Shown here: positions 9,481 to 18,467 of the stretch, piece by piece
How the letters are laid out: the number at the start of each line of letters is the position of its first letter
How positions within the stretch are numbered: position 1 is the first letter of the stretch
Assembly: GCF_007829835.1 (NCBI RefSeq)
Contig: NZ_VIWP01000001.1
Location: 186,001 to 250,000 of the forward strand
Direction: 5' to 3'
Origin: Neorhizobium alkalisoli
GTDB lineage: Bacteria; Pseudomonadota; Alphaproteobacteria; Rhizobiales; Rhizobiaceae
DNA length: 64,000 nucleotides
The notes under the pieces: model-generated
The model's input: the letters and a program-made list of their open reading frames with translations, nothing else
Database searches by the model: none
Told to the model about the DNA's origin: nothing
Program-made: the position numbers and the translations under genes

Positions 9481-9513
9481 GGCCGCCCGCCGATGATGTC
9501 GGCCCGGGCGGCC
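9481..9513 (+). terminator. Probable terminator hairpin after the RibD-like gene
   Basis: GGCCGCCCG (9481-9489) pairs perfectly with CGGGCGGCC (9505-9513) around a 15-base loop, 62 bases after the stop codon. The following bases include GTTTTCG, so the T-tract is poor and the call is moderate. Confidence 0.5.
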
Positions 9514-9805
9514 GTTCGCGTTTTCGCCGGGCCGCAACCCGCACCGGATTTTATCGCGGTCGGTAACGATTTCGGCTTTTTCGTCGCGCGCCTTGAGGCT
9601 GTCGGGAGGCAGCGATTCCCGATGCGGCGGTCATGGTCAATACGCCGCTCAACAATGCTTTCCCATTTTTAGCCACCCTTGGTCACGCTTTTGACCGCAT
9701 CACGGTGCGGCGCAACATCCGTTGCATTCCGGGTGTTTGGAGCGGCTTGCATGAACAGGCGCCCGGATTGGCGGCTGCCTGATGCTGCATCGCAAAAACT
9801 ATTTC
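9514..9805. other. Gene-free stretch upstream of the sugar operon
   Basis: Roughly 290 bases between the terminator and the operator candidate. No ORF with recognisable protein content was found on either strand. It probably holds the operon promoter and possibly decayed coding sequence, but nothing can be identified. Confidence 0.35.
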
Positions 9806-9835
9806 ACTTTACAAAATTACAGATTTTTGTGAAGT
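9806..9835. promoter_or_regulatory. Inverted repeat ACTTTACAAAA-N8-TTTTGTGAAGT, candidate operator of the sugar operon
   Basis: The left arm at 9806-9816 and the right arm at 9825-9835 match at 10 of 11 positions in inverted orientation. It sits 36 bases before the start of the first operon gene. RpiR-family regulators bind dyads in this position, and one is encoded in the operon, so it is the natural candidate binder. The half-site also shares ACTTTACAA with the sequence upstream of the ScfR-like regulator at 50635, which may be coincidence. Confidence 0.6.
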
Positions 9836-9871
9836 AACGGCATCTGATCAATATCGATAGGGCCGAAGACA

Positions 9872-10861
9872 TTGTCGAACCTCCGTTTTGCCACCCGCCT
9901 GAACTCCTTCGCCTCCAATCCCGCCGGTGAATGGCCGGATCTGAAGGGCAAGCCGAGTGTGCTGCAGATGGCGGCGCGCGCTGCAAAGGTCGATGGCCTG
10001 ACGGATCTCGACCTCAACTATCCCGACCATGTCGGTGAAAAGCCTTCGGAACTGAAACGCAAGCTGGAAGACATGGGCCTCGCAATCAACGGTTTTGCGA
10101 TGCGCTATTATACCAATCCGGCCTTCAAGCTCGGCGCTTTCACCAATCCGGATGAAAAAGTTCGCCGTGAAGCGATCGATCTCACCAAGGCTGGCATTGA
10201 TGCGGCTCGTGAGGCCGGCACCAATCTGATGACCATCTGGCTCGGCCAGGACGGTTTCGATTACGCCTTCCAGGCGGATTATGATCGCATGTGGCAACAC
10301 GAAATCGACGGCATCCGTGAAGTTTGCGAACATGATGCGGATTGCCTGATCTCGATCGAATACAAGCCGAACGAGCCGCGCTCCTACAGCCTGATGCCCG
10401 ACTGTGCGACGACGCTTCTGGCGATCAAGGAAGTCGGTGCCAAGAACCTCGGCGTCACGCTCGATTTCGCCCACGTCCTTTACGCCGACGAACAGCCGGC
10501 TTTCGCCGCAGCCATGATCGCCCGCCACAGCCGCGTTCTCGGCGTTCACCTGAACGACGGTTACGCCAAGCGTGACGACGGCCTGATGGTCGGTGCGGTC
10601 CACTCGATCCAGACGATCGAGCTGCTTCGCCAGATCCGCCGCGACGGTTATGATGGCGCCATCTATTTCGACACTTTCCCGGACATGACCGGCCTCGATC
10701 CGGTTCATGAATGCGAAGTCAACATCAAGACCGTCAAGCGCATGCTGAAGATCGTCGACAAGCTGGACGGCGACAATCGCCTGAGCGGCGCAATCGATCG
10801 TCAGGACGCGGTCTCGGCGCAGGCCATTCTTCAGGAGGCGATGTACGGCGAAATCGCCTGA
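9872..10861 (+). CDS. Sugar phosphate isomerase/epimerase, xylose-isomerase-like TIM barrel
   Basis: A 329-residue TIM-barrel enzyme of the AP-endonuclease-2/xylose-isomerase-like family. Candidate metal-binding residues are in SIEYKPNEPRSYS (Glu), TLDFAHVLYADE (Asp, His), GVHLNDGYAKRDDG (His, Asp) and IYFDTFP. The start is TTG 9872: a stop lies upstream in frame and no ATG is near. It is the first gene of a sugar import and kinase operon, so it probably isomerises the imported sugar, or its phosphate. The exact sugar is not identifiable by reading. Confidence 0.82.
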   Translation: MSNLRFATRLNSFASNPAGEWPDLKGKPSVLQMAARAAKVDGLTDLDLNYPDHVGEKPSELKRKLEDMGLAINGFAMRYYTNPAFKLGAFTNPDEKVRREAIDLTKAGIDAAREAGTNLMTIWLGQDGFDYAFQADYDRMWQHEIDGIREVCEHDADCLISIEYKPNEPRSYSLMPDCATTLLAIKEVGAKNLGVTLDFAHVLYADEQPAFAAAMIARHSRVLGVHLNDGYAKRDDGLMVGAVHSIQTIELLRQIRRDGYDGAIYFDTFPDMTGLDPVHECEVNIKTVKRMLKIVDKLDGDNRLSGAIDRQDAVSAQAILQEAMYGEIA

Positions 10862-10925
10862 CGAATTCGCCTGACCGGGCCTCGAAGAACGATTACTACC
10901 CCAAACCGAATCCAGGGAGGATTAC

Positions 10926-11987
10926 ATGAACAAACATCTGAAATCCGCGATCGCCGGTGTGGCGCTCGCGCTTCTGGCAGGTGCCGCCTTTGCGGCGGAT
11001 CTCGCGCCGCTCAATTCGGATACCGAAAAGGACCGTATCGACTGGTCGCAGCTCGAAGCCAAGTTCGGCGCTTTCCCGAAGCTGCCGGAAGGTACGAAGG
11101 CCGGCGGCGTTTCGAAGACGCTGACCAACGAATACTGGCGCTCGCTCGGCCAGGGTTATGAGAAGTTCGGCAAGAAGGTTGGCGCCACCGTTGCCTATCA
11201 GGCAGCCCAGAGCGAAGGCGACCAACTCGGCCAGCTGACCATTGCCGAAGGCATGGTCACCACCGGCTACAACGTTCTCCTCGTTTCGCCGCAGACCGAC
11301 GCCAACCTGCAGCCAGTCATGGAACAGGCCAAGGAGGCGAAAATCCCGGTCGTCAACGTCAATGACGCCGTGATCCCGCAGGCCGAGCACTATGTCGGCA
11401 ACGTCCAGAAGGACAATGGCGTTCGCGTCGCGAAATGGTTCATCCAGAACCATCCGGAAGGCGGCAAGGTCGCGATCATCGAAGGTCAGGCCGGCGTTTT
11501 CGCAGCCGTTCAGCGCACCGCGGGCTTCAAGTCCACGATCGGGGAAGACAAGAAGTTCCAGGTTGTCGCCAGCGTTCCGGGTAACTGGGATCGCCAGCAG
11601 TCCTATGATGCCGCCACCAACATCCTGCAGCAGCATCCCGACCTCGTCGGCTTCTACTGCAACAATGACGGCATGGCACTCGGCGTCGTCGAGGCGGTGA
11701 AGTCCGCCGGCCTGCTCGGCAAGGTCGCGGTGTTCGGCACGGACGGCATTTCCGATGCCTACAAGTCGATCGCCGCTGGCGAACTGACCGGCACTGTCGA
11801 CAGCTTTGCCGAAATGACCGGCGAAGTGGCCATGGAAACCGCACTGCGCCTTGTCGCCGGCCAGAAGCTGCCGCGCGTGGTTGCCACCCCGCAGGCGCTG
11901 ATCACCAAGGACAATATCAGCAAGTATAGCGGCGACGGCGTCGACATCCGCGCCGTGCTGATGAAGGATGCTGCTTCCGCGCAGTAA
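10926..11987 (+). CDS. Sugar ABC transporter periplasmic binding protein
   Basis: A 353-residue type-I periplasmic binding protein (RbsB/AlsB class). It has a cleavable signal peptide (about 1-23, ending GAAFA) and a Shine-Dalgarno GGGAGGA just before ATG 10926. Ligand-binding-fold motifs include VVNVNDAVIP, GNWDRQQSYDAATNIL and FYCNNDGMALGVVEA. It captures the sugar in the periplasm for the adjoining ATPase and permease. A strong hairpin follows the gene, consistent with higher expression of the binding protein than of the membrane parts. Confidence 0.93.
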   Translation: MNKHLKSAIAGVALALLAGAAFAADLAPLNSDTEKDRIDWSQLEAKFGAFPKLPEGTKAGGVSKTLTNEYWRSLGQGYEKFGKKVGATVAYQAAQSEGDQLGQLTIAEGMVTTGYNVLLVSPQTDANLQPVMEQAKEAKIPVVNVNDAVIPQAEHYVGNVQKDNGVRVAKWFIQNHPEGGKVAIIEGQAGVFAAVQRTAGFKSTIGEDKKFQVVASVPGNWDRQQSYDAATNILQQHPDLVGFYCNNDGMALGVVEAVKSAGLLGKVAVFGTDGISDAYKSIAAGELTGTVDSFAEMTGEVAMETALRLVAGQKLPRVVATPQALITKDNISKYSGDGVDIRAVLMKDAASAQ

Positions 11988-11995
11988 TCGAAGCT

Positions 11996-12022
11996 GAAGC
12001 CGGCCCTCCCGAGGCCGGCTTC
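11996..12022 (+). terminator. Hairpin between binding-protein and ATPase genes (attenuator or mRNA stabiliser)
   Basis: GAAGCCGGCC (11996-12005) and GGCCGGCTTC (12013-12022) form a perfect 10-bp stem with a 7-base loop, 9 bases after the binding-protein stop and 29 bases before the ATPase start. There is no T-run. Such hairpins commonly protect binding-protein mRNA or cause partial termination. Confidence 0.65.
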
Positions 12023-12050
12023 ATCCCATTTGAAAACATCGGAAATGGCC

Positions 12051-13583
12051 ATGAACGCCCGCCTCAGATTCGACGGCATTACCAAGACCTTCCCCGGCGT
12101 CAAAGCGCTGACGAATGTCTCCTTCGAAGTCGCGCCCGGTGAGATCCACGCGCTTCTCGGTGAGAACGGGGCCGGAAAATCGACGCTCCTGCGCACACTG
12201 TCTGGCGTCGCGAAGCCCACCAGCGGTGAATTTTACGTCGATGGCGTTATCGCGGCCTTCAAGCGGCCGGAACATGCGCGCCTTGCCGGCATTGCGATGA
12301 TCCACCAGGAACTGCAGCAGGTGCCGAACCTCACCGTTGCGCAGAACATGTTCCTCGGTCACCAGATCAAGAGCGCCGGCGGCATGCTGGTCAATCGCCG
12401 CGAACAGGAAAAGCGCGCCGCCGAGGCGCTGGCTATGATCGATCCGACCATCGATCCTTCCGTGCCGATCAAGACGTTGAAAGTCGCGCAGCGCCAGATC
12501 GTCGAGATCGCCCGCGCGCTGCTCGACAAGGCGAAGATCATCGCCATGGACGAGCCGACGTCGAGCCTGACGCCAGCCGAGTTCGAAAACCTCGCCAAGG
12601 TCATCGAAAGGCTCGCCGGCCTCGGCGTGTCGATCATCTATGTCTCGCACAAGATGGATGAGGTTTTTCGCATCTGCCATCGCGGCACAGTCATGCGAGA
12701 CGGCAATGTCGTCGGCACTGTCGACCTGAAGACCACTGCAGAAGCCGATGTCATCGCCATGATGGTCGGCCGCGAGCTGCAGCATGAAGAGCACAACAGT
12801 TTCGTGAAGGAGGACGTGCGCGTCGATGTGCGGGGCCTTTCCTCCGCGGTCACGCATGTCCGCGACGTCTCCTTCACGGTCAGACGTGGCGAAGTGCTGG
12901 GCATTGCCGGCCTCGTCGGCTCCGGCCGCACCGAACTCGTGCGCATGCTGGCCGGTGTCGATGCGATTGCCGATGGCACGATTGCCATCGACGGCGCGAC
13001 CTTGAAGCTGACCGATCCGCGTTCCGCGATCTCGGCCGGCATCGGTCTCCTGCCGGAAGAGCGCAAGCGTGAAGGCATCATTCCGGGCCGCTCTGTCTCG
13101 GTCAACATGGCGCTTCCGTCGCTCGGCAAGTTTTCCAAGAGCGGTATCGTACGCCATGGCGCCATCAAGTCGCGCGCCAACGAGCTTTTGAAGCGCGTCA
13201 ATCTGCGTCCATTCCAGATCGACCGGCCGATCCGCCTGTTTTCCGGCGGCAATCAGCAGAAAGCGATCATCGCCCGCTGGCTGGCGGCCGGTTCAGAAAT
13301 CCTTCTCTTCGACGAGCCGACCCGTGGTATCGATGTCGGCGCCAAGTCGGAAATCTATCACCTGATCGAAAACCTTGCCGCCGAAGGCAAGTCGATCATC
13401 GTCGTGTCCTCGGAACTGCCGGAAGTCATCCGCCTTTCCGACCGCGTCATCGTCATGCGCAATGGCAGGATCGCCGCACAGCTGGAACGCCAGGAGCTTT
13501 CCGAGCAGGCGATCGTCGCCCATGCCGTCGGTGACGCCGGTCTCAAAACCCATTCTGCGAAGCAGGAGCAAGCCCATGTCTGA
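12051..13583 (+). CDS. Sugar ABC transporter ATP-binding protein (two ABC domains)
   Basis: Cytoplasmic ATPase of the RbsA/XylG class, about 510 residues with duplicated nucleotide-binding domains. The first half has a full Walker A (GENGAGKST, about 38-46) and Walker B (IIAMDEPTSSL). The second half has a degenerate P-loop (GLVGSGRTEL), a strong signature FSGGNQQKAII and Walker B LLFDEPTRGID. That asymmetry is normal for the class. ATG 12051 has GGA at -10 to -8; ATG 12045 is an alternative. The 3' end overlaps the permease start. Confidence 0.93.
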   Translation: MNARLRFDGITKTFPGVKALTNVSFEVAPGEIHALLGENGAGKSTLLRTLSGVAKPTSGEFYVDGVIAAFKRPEHARLAGIAMIHQELQQVPNLTVAQNMFLGHQIKSAGGMLVNRREQEKRAAEALAMIDPTIDPSVPIKTLKVAQRQIVEIARALLDKAKIIAMDEPTSSLTPAEFENLAKVIERLAGLGVSIIYVSHKMDEVFRICHRGTVMRDGNVVGTVDLKTTAEADVIAMMVGRELQHEEHNSFVKEDVRVDVRGLSSAVTHVRDVSFTVRRGEVLGIAGLVGSGRTELVRMLAGVDAIADGTIAIDGATLKLTDPRSAISAGIGLLPEERKREGIIPGRSVSVNMALPSLGKFSKSGIVRHGAIKSRANELLKRVNLRPFQIDRPIRLFSGGNQQKAIIARWLAAGSEILLFDEPTRGIDVGAKSEIYHLIENLAAEGKSIIVVSSELPEVIRLSDRVIVMRNGRIAAQLERQELSEQAIVAHAVGDAGLKTHSAKQEQAHV

Positions 13584-14550
13584 TATCACGACCAGCCAGC
13601 CGGCGCGTTCGTCGAGCCCCTTTTCGTCCTTTTCGGTGCGCGATGCGGGCACTCTGATCGGTCTGATCCTGATCGTCGCCGTTTTCGCCATGCTGGTGCC
13701 CGGCTTCGTCTCCGAACGGAACCTGATCAACATCCTGCAGCAGTCGAGCATCAATGCCTGCATCGCGCTCGGCATGACGCTGGTCATCATTTCCGGCGGC
13801 ATCGATCTCTCGGTCGGCCCGACCGCGGCGATCTCCGCGGTTCTGACGGCGAGCCTGCTTGTTGCCGGTTATCCCGTGCCGGTTGCGATCGTCGCCGGCC
13901 TCGGCATCGGCATGCTCTGCGGCCTCGTCAACGGCATTCTGGTCGCCTATGTCGGCCTGCAGCCGTTCATCGTCACGCTCGGCACGCTTTCCACCTACCG
14001 TGCGCTCGCCCTGATCTATACCGGCGGCAACCCGGTTCTCGGCGTGCCGATGACGTTCCGCTCGCTGTTCAACGGCAATATCGGCGGCATTCCGAACTCG
14101 GTCATCATCGTTGCCGTCATCGCGCTCGTCGCCTGGGTCATCCTCAAGAAGACACCGATCGGCGAATACCTGCTCGCTGTCGGCGGTAACGAGGAAGCCT
14201 CCTACGTTGCCGGTGTGCCGATTGCGCTCACCAAGATCACGGCCTATGTCATCTCCGGCTTCCTTGCAGCCCTCGGCGCCATGATCCTCGTCGGCCGTCT
14301 CGGCGCGGCGGAGCCGATCCTCGGCAACCTCTGGGAGCTCGATGCGATCGCAGCGGCAGCCATCGGCGGTGCCTCCCTGATGGGTGGCAAGGGCTCGGTC
14401 ATCGGCACCATTCTCGGTGCGATCATTCTCGGCGCCATGCGCAACGGTTTGACGTTGATGAACGTCCAGGCTTTCTATCAACTGCTCGCAACCGGCCTTA
14501 TAATTCTTGTCGCAATGATGATCGATCGTGTGACAAGGGGACGGGGATGA
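13576..14550 (+). CDS. Sugar ABC transporter permease
   Basis: Inner-membrane permease of the RbsC/AlsC class, 324 residues from ATG 13576, preceded by AGGAG at 13565-13569. The conserved ISGGIDLSVGP (about 72-82) and IGGASLMGGKGSVIGT (about 270-285) are present, with 8-10 hydrophobic helices. It overlaps the ATPase gene by 8 bases, and its stop overlaps the regulator start (ATGA), so the block is translated as a coupled unit. Confidence 0.93.
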   Translation: MSDITTSQPARSSSPFSSFSVRDAGTLIGLILIVAVFAMLVPGFVSERNLINILQQSSINACIALGMTLVIISGGIDLSVGPTAAISAVLTASLLVAGYPVPVAIVAGLGIGMLCGLVNGILVAYVGLQPFIVTLGTLSTYRALALIYTGGNPVLGVPMTFRSLFNGNIGGIPNSVIIVAVIALVAWVILKKTPIGEYLLAVGGNEEASYVAGVPIALTKITAYVISGFLAALGAMILVGRLGAAEPILGNLWELDAIAAAAIGGASLMGGKGSVIGTILGAIILGAMRNGLTLMNVQAFYQLLATGLIILVAMMIDRVTRGRG

Positions 14551-15422
14551 ATTCCGACAACATGGATCTGAAGGCAGTCGGCCCGCGCATTCGCATGCGC
14601 ATGCCGCTGCTGACGCCTCTCGAAGCACGGGTGGTGGAAACCGTGTTCGCGCTGCGCAGCTTCAACGAGGAAACCTCGCTGAAGGAAATCGCAACCGACG
14701 CCGGCGTCTCGGAAGCCATGGTCGTAAAGATCACCAAGAAGCTCGGTTTTGCCGGCTATCGCGAGTTTCGCAACGCGGTCGTGCAGTACAATCAGCTGCC
14801 GACCGCCGAAATGCACCAGGAGCTTTCGGTCGACGACACCTCGCAGGAAATCATCCAGAAGGTTTTCCGCACCTCGATCCAGGCACTCGAGGAAACGCTG
14901 TCGATCATGGATGTCGATGCCTTCGATCGCGCGGCAGACCTCATCCATGGCGCGACCCAGCGGGATTTCTACGGTGTCGGCGGATCGGCGCAGATTGCCC
15001 GCGATGTCGCCCACAAGTTCCTGCGGATTGGCATTCGGGCCAGCATTTTTGACGATTCCCACATGATGCTGATGTCGGCCTCGCTGCTGGGCAAGGACGA
15101 TCTGGCAGTCGGCTTTTCGCATTCCGGCAATACGATGGCTGTCATCGAGGCCCTGCAGCTTGCCCGGCGCAATGGTGCCCGCACGATCGCGATCACCAAT
15201 TACAACGAATCGCCACTCGCCCAGCATGCGGATGTCGTTCTCTGTTCAACGGCTCAGGGCTCGCCGCTGATGGGTGAAAATGCCGCCGCGCGGATTGCCC
15301 AGCTCAATATTCTCGACGCGGTCTTCATGGCGGTTGCCCAGCGCGACTACCGTGCCGCGGAGAAGAACCTCGAAAAGACCATGGCGGCCGTCGCCTCCAA
15401 GCGGAAAGACAAGTTCCTATGA
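14547..15422 (+). CDS. RpiR family transcriptional regulator
   Basis: A 291-residue regulator with an N-terminal helix-turn-helix (about 20-75; TSLKEIATDAGVSEAMVVKI) and a C-terminal SIS sugar-phosphate-binding domain (about 115-255; GVGGSAQIARDVAHKF, VGFSHSGNTMAVIEAL). RpiR proteins sense phosphosugars, so the effector is probably the product of the adjacent kinase. It is embedded in the operon between permease and kinase, overlapping both. The dyad at 9806-9835 is its likely operator; the direction of control is unknown. Confidence 0.92.
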   Translation: MNSDNMDLKAVGPRIRMRMPLLTPLEARVVETVFALRSFNEETSLKEIATDAGVSEAMVVKITKKLGFAGYREFRNAVVQYNQLPTAEMHQELSVDDTSQEIIQKVFRTSIQALEETLSIMDVDAFDRAADLIHGATQRDFYGVGGSAQIARDVAHKFLRIGIRASIFDDSHMMLMSASLLGKDDLAVGFSHSGNTMAVIEALQLARRNGARTIAITNYNESPLAQHADVVLCSTAQGSPLMGENAAARIAQLNILDAVFMAVAQRDYRAAEKNLEKTMAAVASKRKDKFL

Positions 15423-16297
15423 CTGCAGACACTCCGGCCGTCGTCACTTTCGGCAGCCTTCACTACGACATCATCGTCAAGGGCCCGGCGCGGCCGCGCA
15501 AGGGTGAGACGGTGACGGGTTCCGCTTGGCATCCGGCCTGCGGCGGCAAGGGTGGCAATCAGGCCGTTTCGGCTGCGAAGGCGGGCGTACGTTCGGCGAT
15601 GATCGGCGCAGTCGCCGACGACGAATTCGGTCGGGCGCTGCTTGAAAATCTTGCCCATGGTTCTGTCGAACATGAGCATGTCCGGGTCATCAAGGGCGGT
15701 GCGTCCGGCATGAGCGTGGCGATCTTCGATTCCGAAGGCGATTACGGCGCCGTCATTGTTTCGGGCAGCAATCTCGAACTCTCCGCCGATGATGTCGATC
15801 AGGCCGCCTCGCTGTTCAAGGCCGGCAATATTCTCGTTCTCCAGAACGAAGTTCCCGATGAAGCCAATGTGCTGGCTGCTGCGGCGATGAAGAAAGCTGG
15901 CGGCAAGGTTCTGCTCAATGCAGCACCGGCACGGGCTCTTTCCGCCGAGCTGGAAACGCTTGTCGATATTCTCGTCGTGAATGCTGTCGAAGCGGAAGCG
16001 CTGGCTGGTACGGGCGAAGTCGAGACGCTTGATCAGGCGTCTGATGCGGCTGGCATTCTGTCGGCACGTTTCCCGGTGGCAGTTGTCACGGCCGGCGGCG
16101 CGGGTGTTGCCTTCGCAGAGCAGGGTGGGACCGCAGGTGCTATCCCGGCAATAAAGATCAAGCTCGTCAGCACGCATGGTGCAGGCGACGAGTTCATCGG
16201 CGTGCTTGCCGCGCAATTGCTGCAAGGCGCTCCGATCGATATGGCACTCGGCAAGGCTAACGAGGCCGCCGCCATTCTGGTCAGCTCGATCCGCTGA
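15419..16297 (+). CDS. Ribokinase-like PfkB family sugar kinase
   Basis: A 292-residue PfkB-family kinase overlapping the RpiR gene by 4 bases. The N-terminal substrate motif GGKGGNQA is at 42-49, and the catalytic Asp257 lies in HGAGDEF. It phosphorylates the imported sugar or its isomerised form. Close to ribokinase, but the operon also has an isomerase, so the substrate may be a ketose or rare sugar. The ordinary GAGD-T/S/A-F is here GAGDEF, a small variation next to the catalytic Asp. Confidence 0.88.
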   Translation: MTADTPAVVTFGSLHYDIIVKGPARPRKGETVTGSAWHPACGGKGGNQAVSAAKAGVRSAMIGAVADDEFGRALLENLAHGSVEHEHVRVIKGGASGMSVAIFDSEGDYGAVIVSGSNLELSADDVDQAASLFKAGNILVLQNEVPDEANVLAAAAMKKAGGKVLLNAAPARALSAELETLVDILVVNAVEAEALAGTGEVETLDQASDAAGILSARFPVAVVTAGGAGVAFAEQGGTAGAIPAIKIKLVSTHGAGDEFIGVLAAQLLQGAPIDMALGKANEAAAILVSSIR

Positions 16298-16315
16298 TTT
16301 TCAGCTTTGGCTTTT

Positions 16316-16401
16316 CGTCATCCTCGCGCTTATCGCGAGGATTTAATAACGTCGATAATATCAGGCACATGCAGATCCTCGGGACAAGCCCGAGGATGAC
16401 G
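16316..16401. repeat. Intergenic palindromic repeat of rhizobial type
   Basis: CGTCATCCTCG at 16316-16326 is exactly mirrored by CGAGGATGACG at 16391-16401. Inside are two smaller hairpins (CCTCGCGCTTATCGCGAGG, and CCTCGGGACAAGCCCGAGG near 16378-16396). Similar GTCATCCTCGGGCTT-type palindromes recur widely between genes of rhizobia. It lies between convergent genes, where it can also serve as a two-way terminator. Confidence 0.7.
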
Positions 16402-16429
16402 GTGGAGAGGTTCTCGGCCTCGTAGCCGA

Positions 16430-17266
16430 TCAGCCCAGCCGCGCCGCGTGCCAGCGAACATGCGCCGCCATGAAGCTCGAGATGAAGAAATACGAGTGAT
16501 CGTAGCCTTTACGCATGTTGAGCGTCAGCGGAATGCCGGCCTTTTCGCAGGCTGATGCGAGAAGCTGCGGCCGCAGGCCGGTTTCAAGGAAGGAATCGGC
16601 CGTGCCCTGGTCGACCAGCATTTCCTTGACCTTGAACCCGTCCTCGATCAGCAGGGTCGCGTCATAGGCGCGCCAGGCCGACTGGTCGGGTCCGAGATAT
16701 TTTTCCAGCGCCGGCCGCGACCAGTCCGCCGTCGAAGGCTGGGCGATCGGGGCGAAAGCGGAGACGGAGGCAAAACGCTCCGGGTTCTTCAGGGCGAGCG
16801 TGATCGCACCATGGCCACCCATCGAATGGCCGAAAATGCTCTGGCGGTCGAAATCAAGCGCGAGATCGCTTGCCTTCAGCAGCGCCGGCAGCTCATCGAT
16901 GATGTAGCGCTGCATATTGTAATTGCGCGCGAAAGGTTCCTGCGTTGCATCGAGATAGAAGCCCGCGCCCTTGCCGAACTGCCAGCTTTCCGGCTCGTCG
17001 GGAACGGTTTCACCACGCGGGCTGGTATCCGGGCAGACGATCGCAACGCCGAGCTCGGCGGCGATCTGGCGGTATTCGCCCTTGTCCATGACGTTCTGGT
17101 GCGTGCAGGTGAGGCCGGAGAGATACCAGAGAACCGGAACCTTGCGGGTCTGCGCCTGCGGCGGCATGAAGATCGCAAAAGTCATGTCGCACTGGCAGGC
17201 CTCGGAGGCATGCGAATAGACATATTGCGTGCCGTCAAATGCCTTGTTGGCAGAGATCTGTTTCAT
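16430..17266 (-). CDS. fghA: S-formylglutathione hydrolase
   Basis: Esterase of 278 residues that hydrolyses S-formylglutathione to formate and glutathione in formaldehyde detoxification. The nucleophile Ser148 sits in GHSMGGHGA; other family marks are YLSGLTCTHQNVMDK, the cysteine pair ACQC early on, and the catalytic His in GYDHSYFF. The start ATG 17266 (MKQISANKAF) fits the family; two earlier in-frame starts add 2 or 7 residues. No adhC/frmA lies beside it in this window. Confidence 0.93.
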   Translation of the reverse strand: MKQISANKAFDGTQYVYSHASEACQCDMTFAIFMPPQAQTRKVPVLWYLSGLTCTHQNVMDKGEYRQIAAELGVAIVCPDTSPRGETVPDEPESWQFGKGAGFYLDATQEPFARNYNMQRYIIDELPALLKASDLALDFDRQSIFGHSMGGHGAITLALKNPERFASVSAFAPIAQPSTADWSRPALEKYLGPDQSAWRAYDATLLIEDGFKVKEMLVDQGTADSFLETGLRPQLLASACEKAGIPLTLNMRKGYDHSYFFISSFMAAHVRWHAARLG

Positions 17267-17383
17267 CGCCATACCCCGTTTGGACAAAGAAAGGCCGTGG
17301 GTTGTGCTGCCACACGCCGGATTCGTCCGGCTGAATACGACGTTTTCGGCGCGGGTCCAAGCGGATGGTTGGTATGAAACTCT

Positions 17384-18439
17384 TCAGGCGGCCGAGAGCG
17401 GCGTCGCTCCAGCCGTTGCCTTGCGGACGGCGGGCAGGACTTCGGTTGCCAGAAGCTCGATCCCCTTGGCGACCTTGTCGAAGGGCAGGCCGCCGATATC
17501 GATCTGCGCCATGAAACGGTCATGGCGGAACAGCTCGTATTCGTAGAGGATCTTGTCGATGATCTGCTGCGGGCTGCCGACAAAGAGCGCGCCGCGCGGG
17601 CCGGCAAGCCGCTGATAATCGTCGCGCGAGACCTTCCAACCATTGTCGCCATTCGGCAGGTTATGGCCGATATAGCTGGCATAATGGGGATAAAATTCGT
17701 CGAGCGCCGTCTGGCTGTCCTTCTGGACATGCAGATGGCTGGATATGCCGACTTTCATCGCGGATGTGTCGTGACCGGCATCGCGAAAACTGCGGCGATA
17801 GAGATCGATGAACGGACGGAACCGTGCCGGTTCGCCGCCGATATTGGCAAGGTTGAGTGGAACGCCGGCCTTGCCGGCCCGGATTGCGCTCTCGGGCGTA
17901 CCACCAGCGCCGATCCAGATCGGCGGATTTTTGACGTAAGGGCGAGGGGCGATCTCGGCATCTTCCAAGGCTGGCCGGAAGCGGCCCCGCCAGGTCACGC
18001 CTTCGTCGCTCCCGGCAATCTGCAGCAGCAGCGCCAGTTTCTCTTCGTAAAGTGCGTCATAGTCACCGAGATCGTAACCGAATAGCGGGAAGGATTCGAT
18101 GAACGCCCCGCGCCCGACGGTGAGTTCGCTACGGCCACCCGACAGGAGGTCGATTGTCGCCAGTTCCTCAAAAATCCGCACGGGATCGGAAGAGGAGAGA
18201 ATGGTGACGGCCGTGGTGATCTTGATATTTTTCGTCACAGCGGCGATCGCCCCCATGACGGCGACCGGAACCGAGATCGTGTAGTCGAGACGGTGATGTT
18301 CGCCGATCCCGAAGACGCTCAAACCCGCCTGATCCGCGAGTTTCGCAGCCTCGACGATTTCGGAAAGGCGACGTCGCGAGGCTTCCGGGCCAAGGGTTCC
18401 GACCGGCAGATCGCCGAATGTATAGAGTCCGATTTCCAT
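17384..18439 (-). CDS. LLM class flavin-dependent oxidoreductase
   Basis: A 351-residue luciferase-like TIM-barrel FMN enzyme. It has the N-terminal MEIGLYTFGDLP, the VFGIGEHHRLDY motif, typical of the luciferase-like family, TAVTILSSSDPVRIFEELATIDLLSGGR, and PPIWIGAGGTPESAIRAGKAG. It probably oxidises a small organic substrate with reduced flavin supplied by a partner reductase. Substrate unknown. It stands alone on the minus strand between fghA and an esterase gene. Confidence 0.88.
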   Translation of the reverse strand: MEIGLYTFGDLPVGTLGPEASRRRLSEIVEAAKLADQAGLSVFGIGEHHRLDYTISVPVAVMGAIAAVTKNIKITTAVTILSSSDPVRIFEELATIDLLSGGRSELTVGRGAFIESFPLFGYDLGDYDALYEEKLALLLQIAGSDEGVTWRGRFRPALEDAEIAPRPYVKNPPIWIGAGGTPESAIRAGKAGVPLNLANIGGEPARFRPFIDLYRRSFRDAGHDTSAMKVGISSHLHVQKDSQTALDEFYPHYASYIGHNLPNGDNGWKVSRDDYQRLAGPRGALFVGSPQQIIDKILYEYELFRHDRFMAQIDIGGLPFDKVAKGIELLATEVLPAVRKATAGATPLSAA

Positions 18440-18467
18440 GGCCGTCTCGCTTCCGTCCTGTCCGCTT

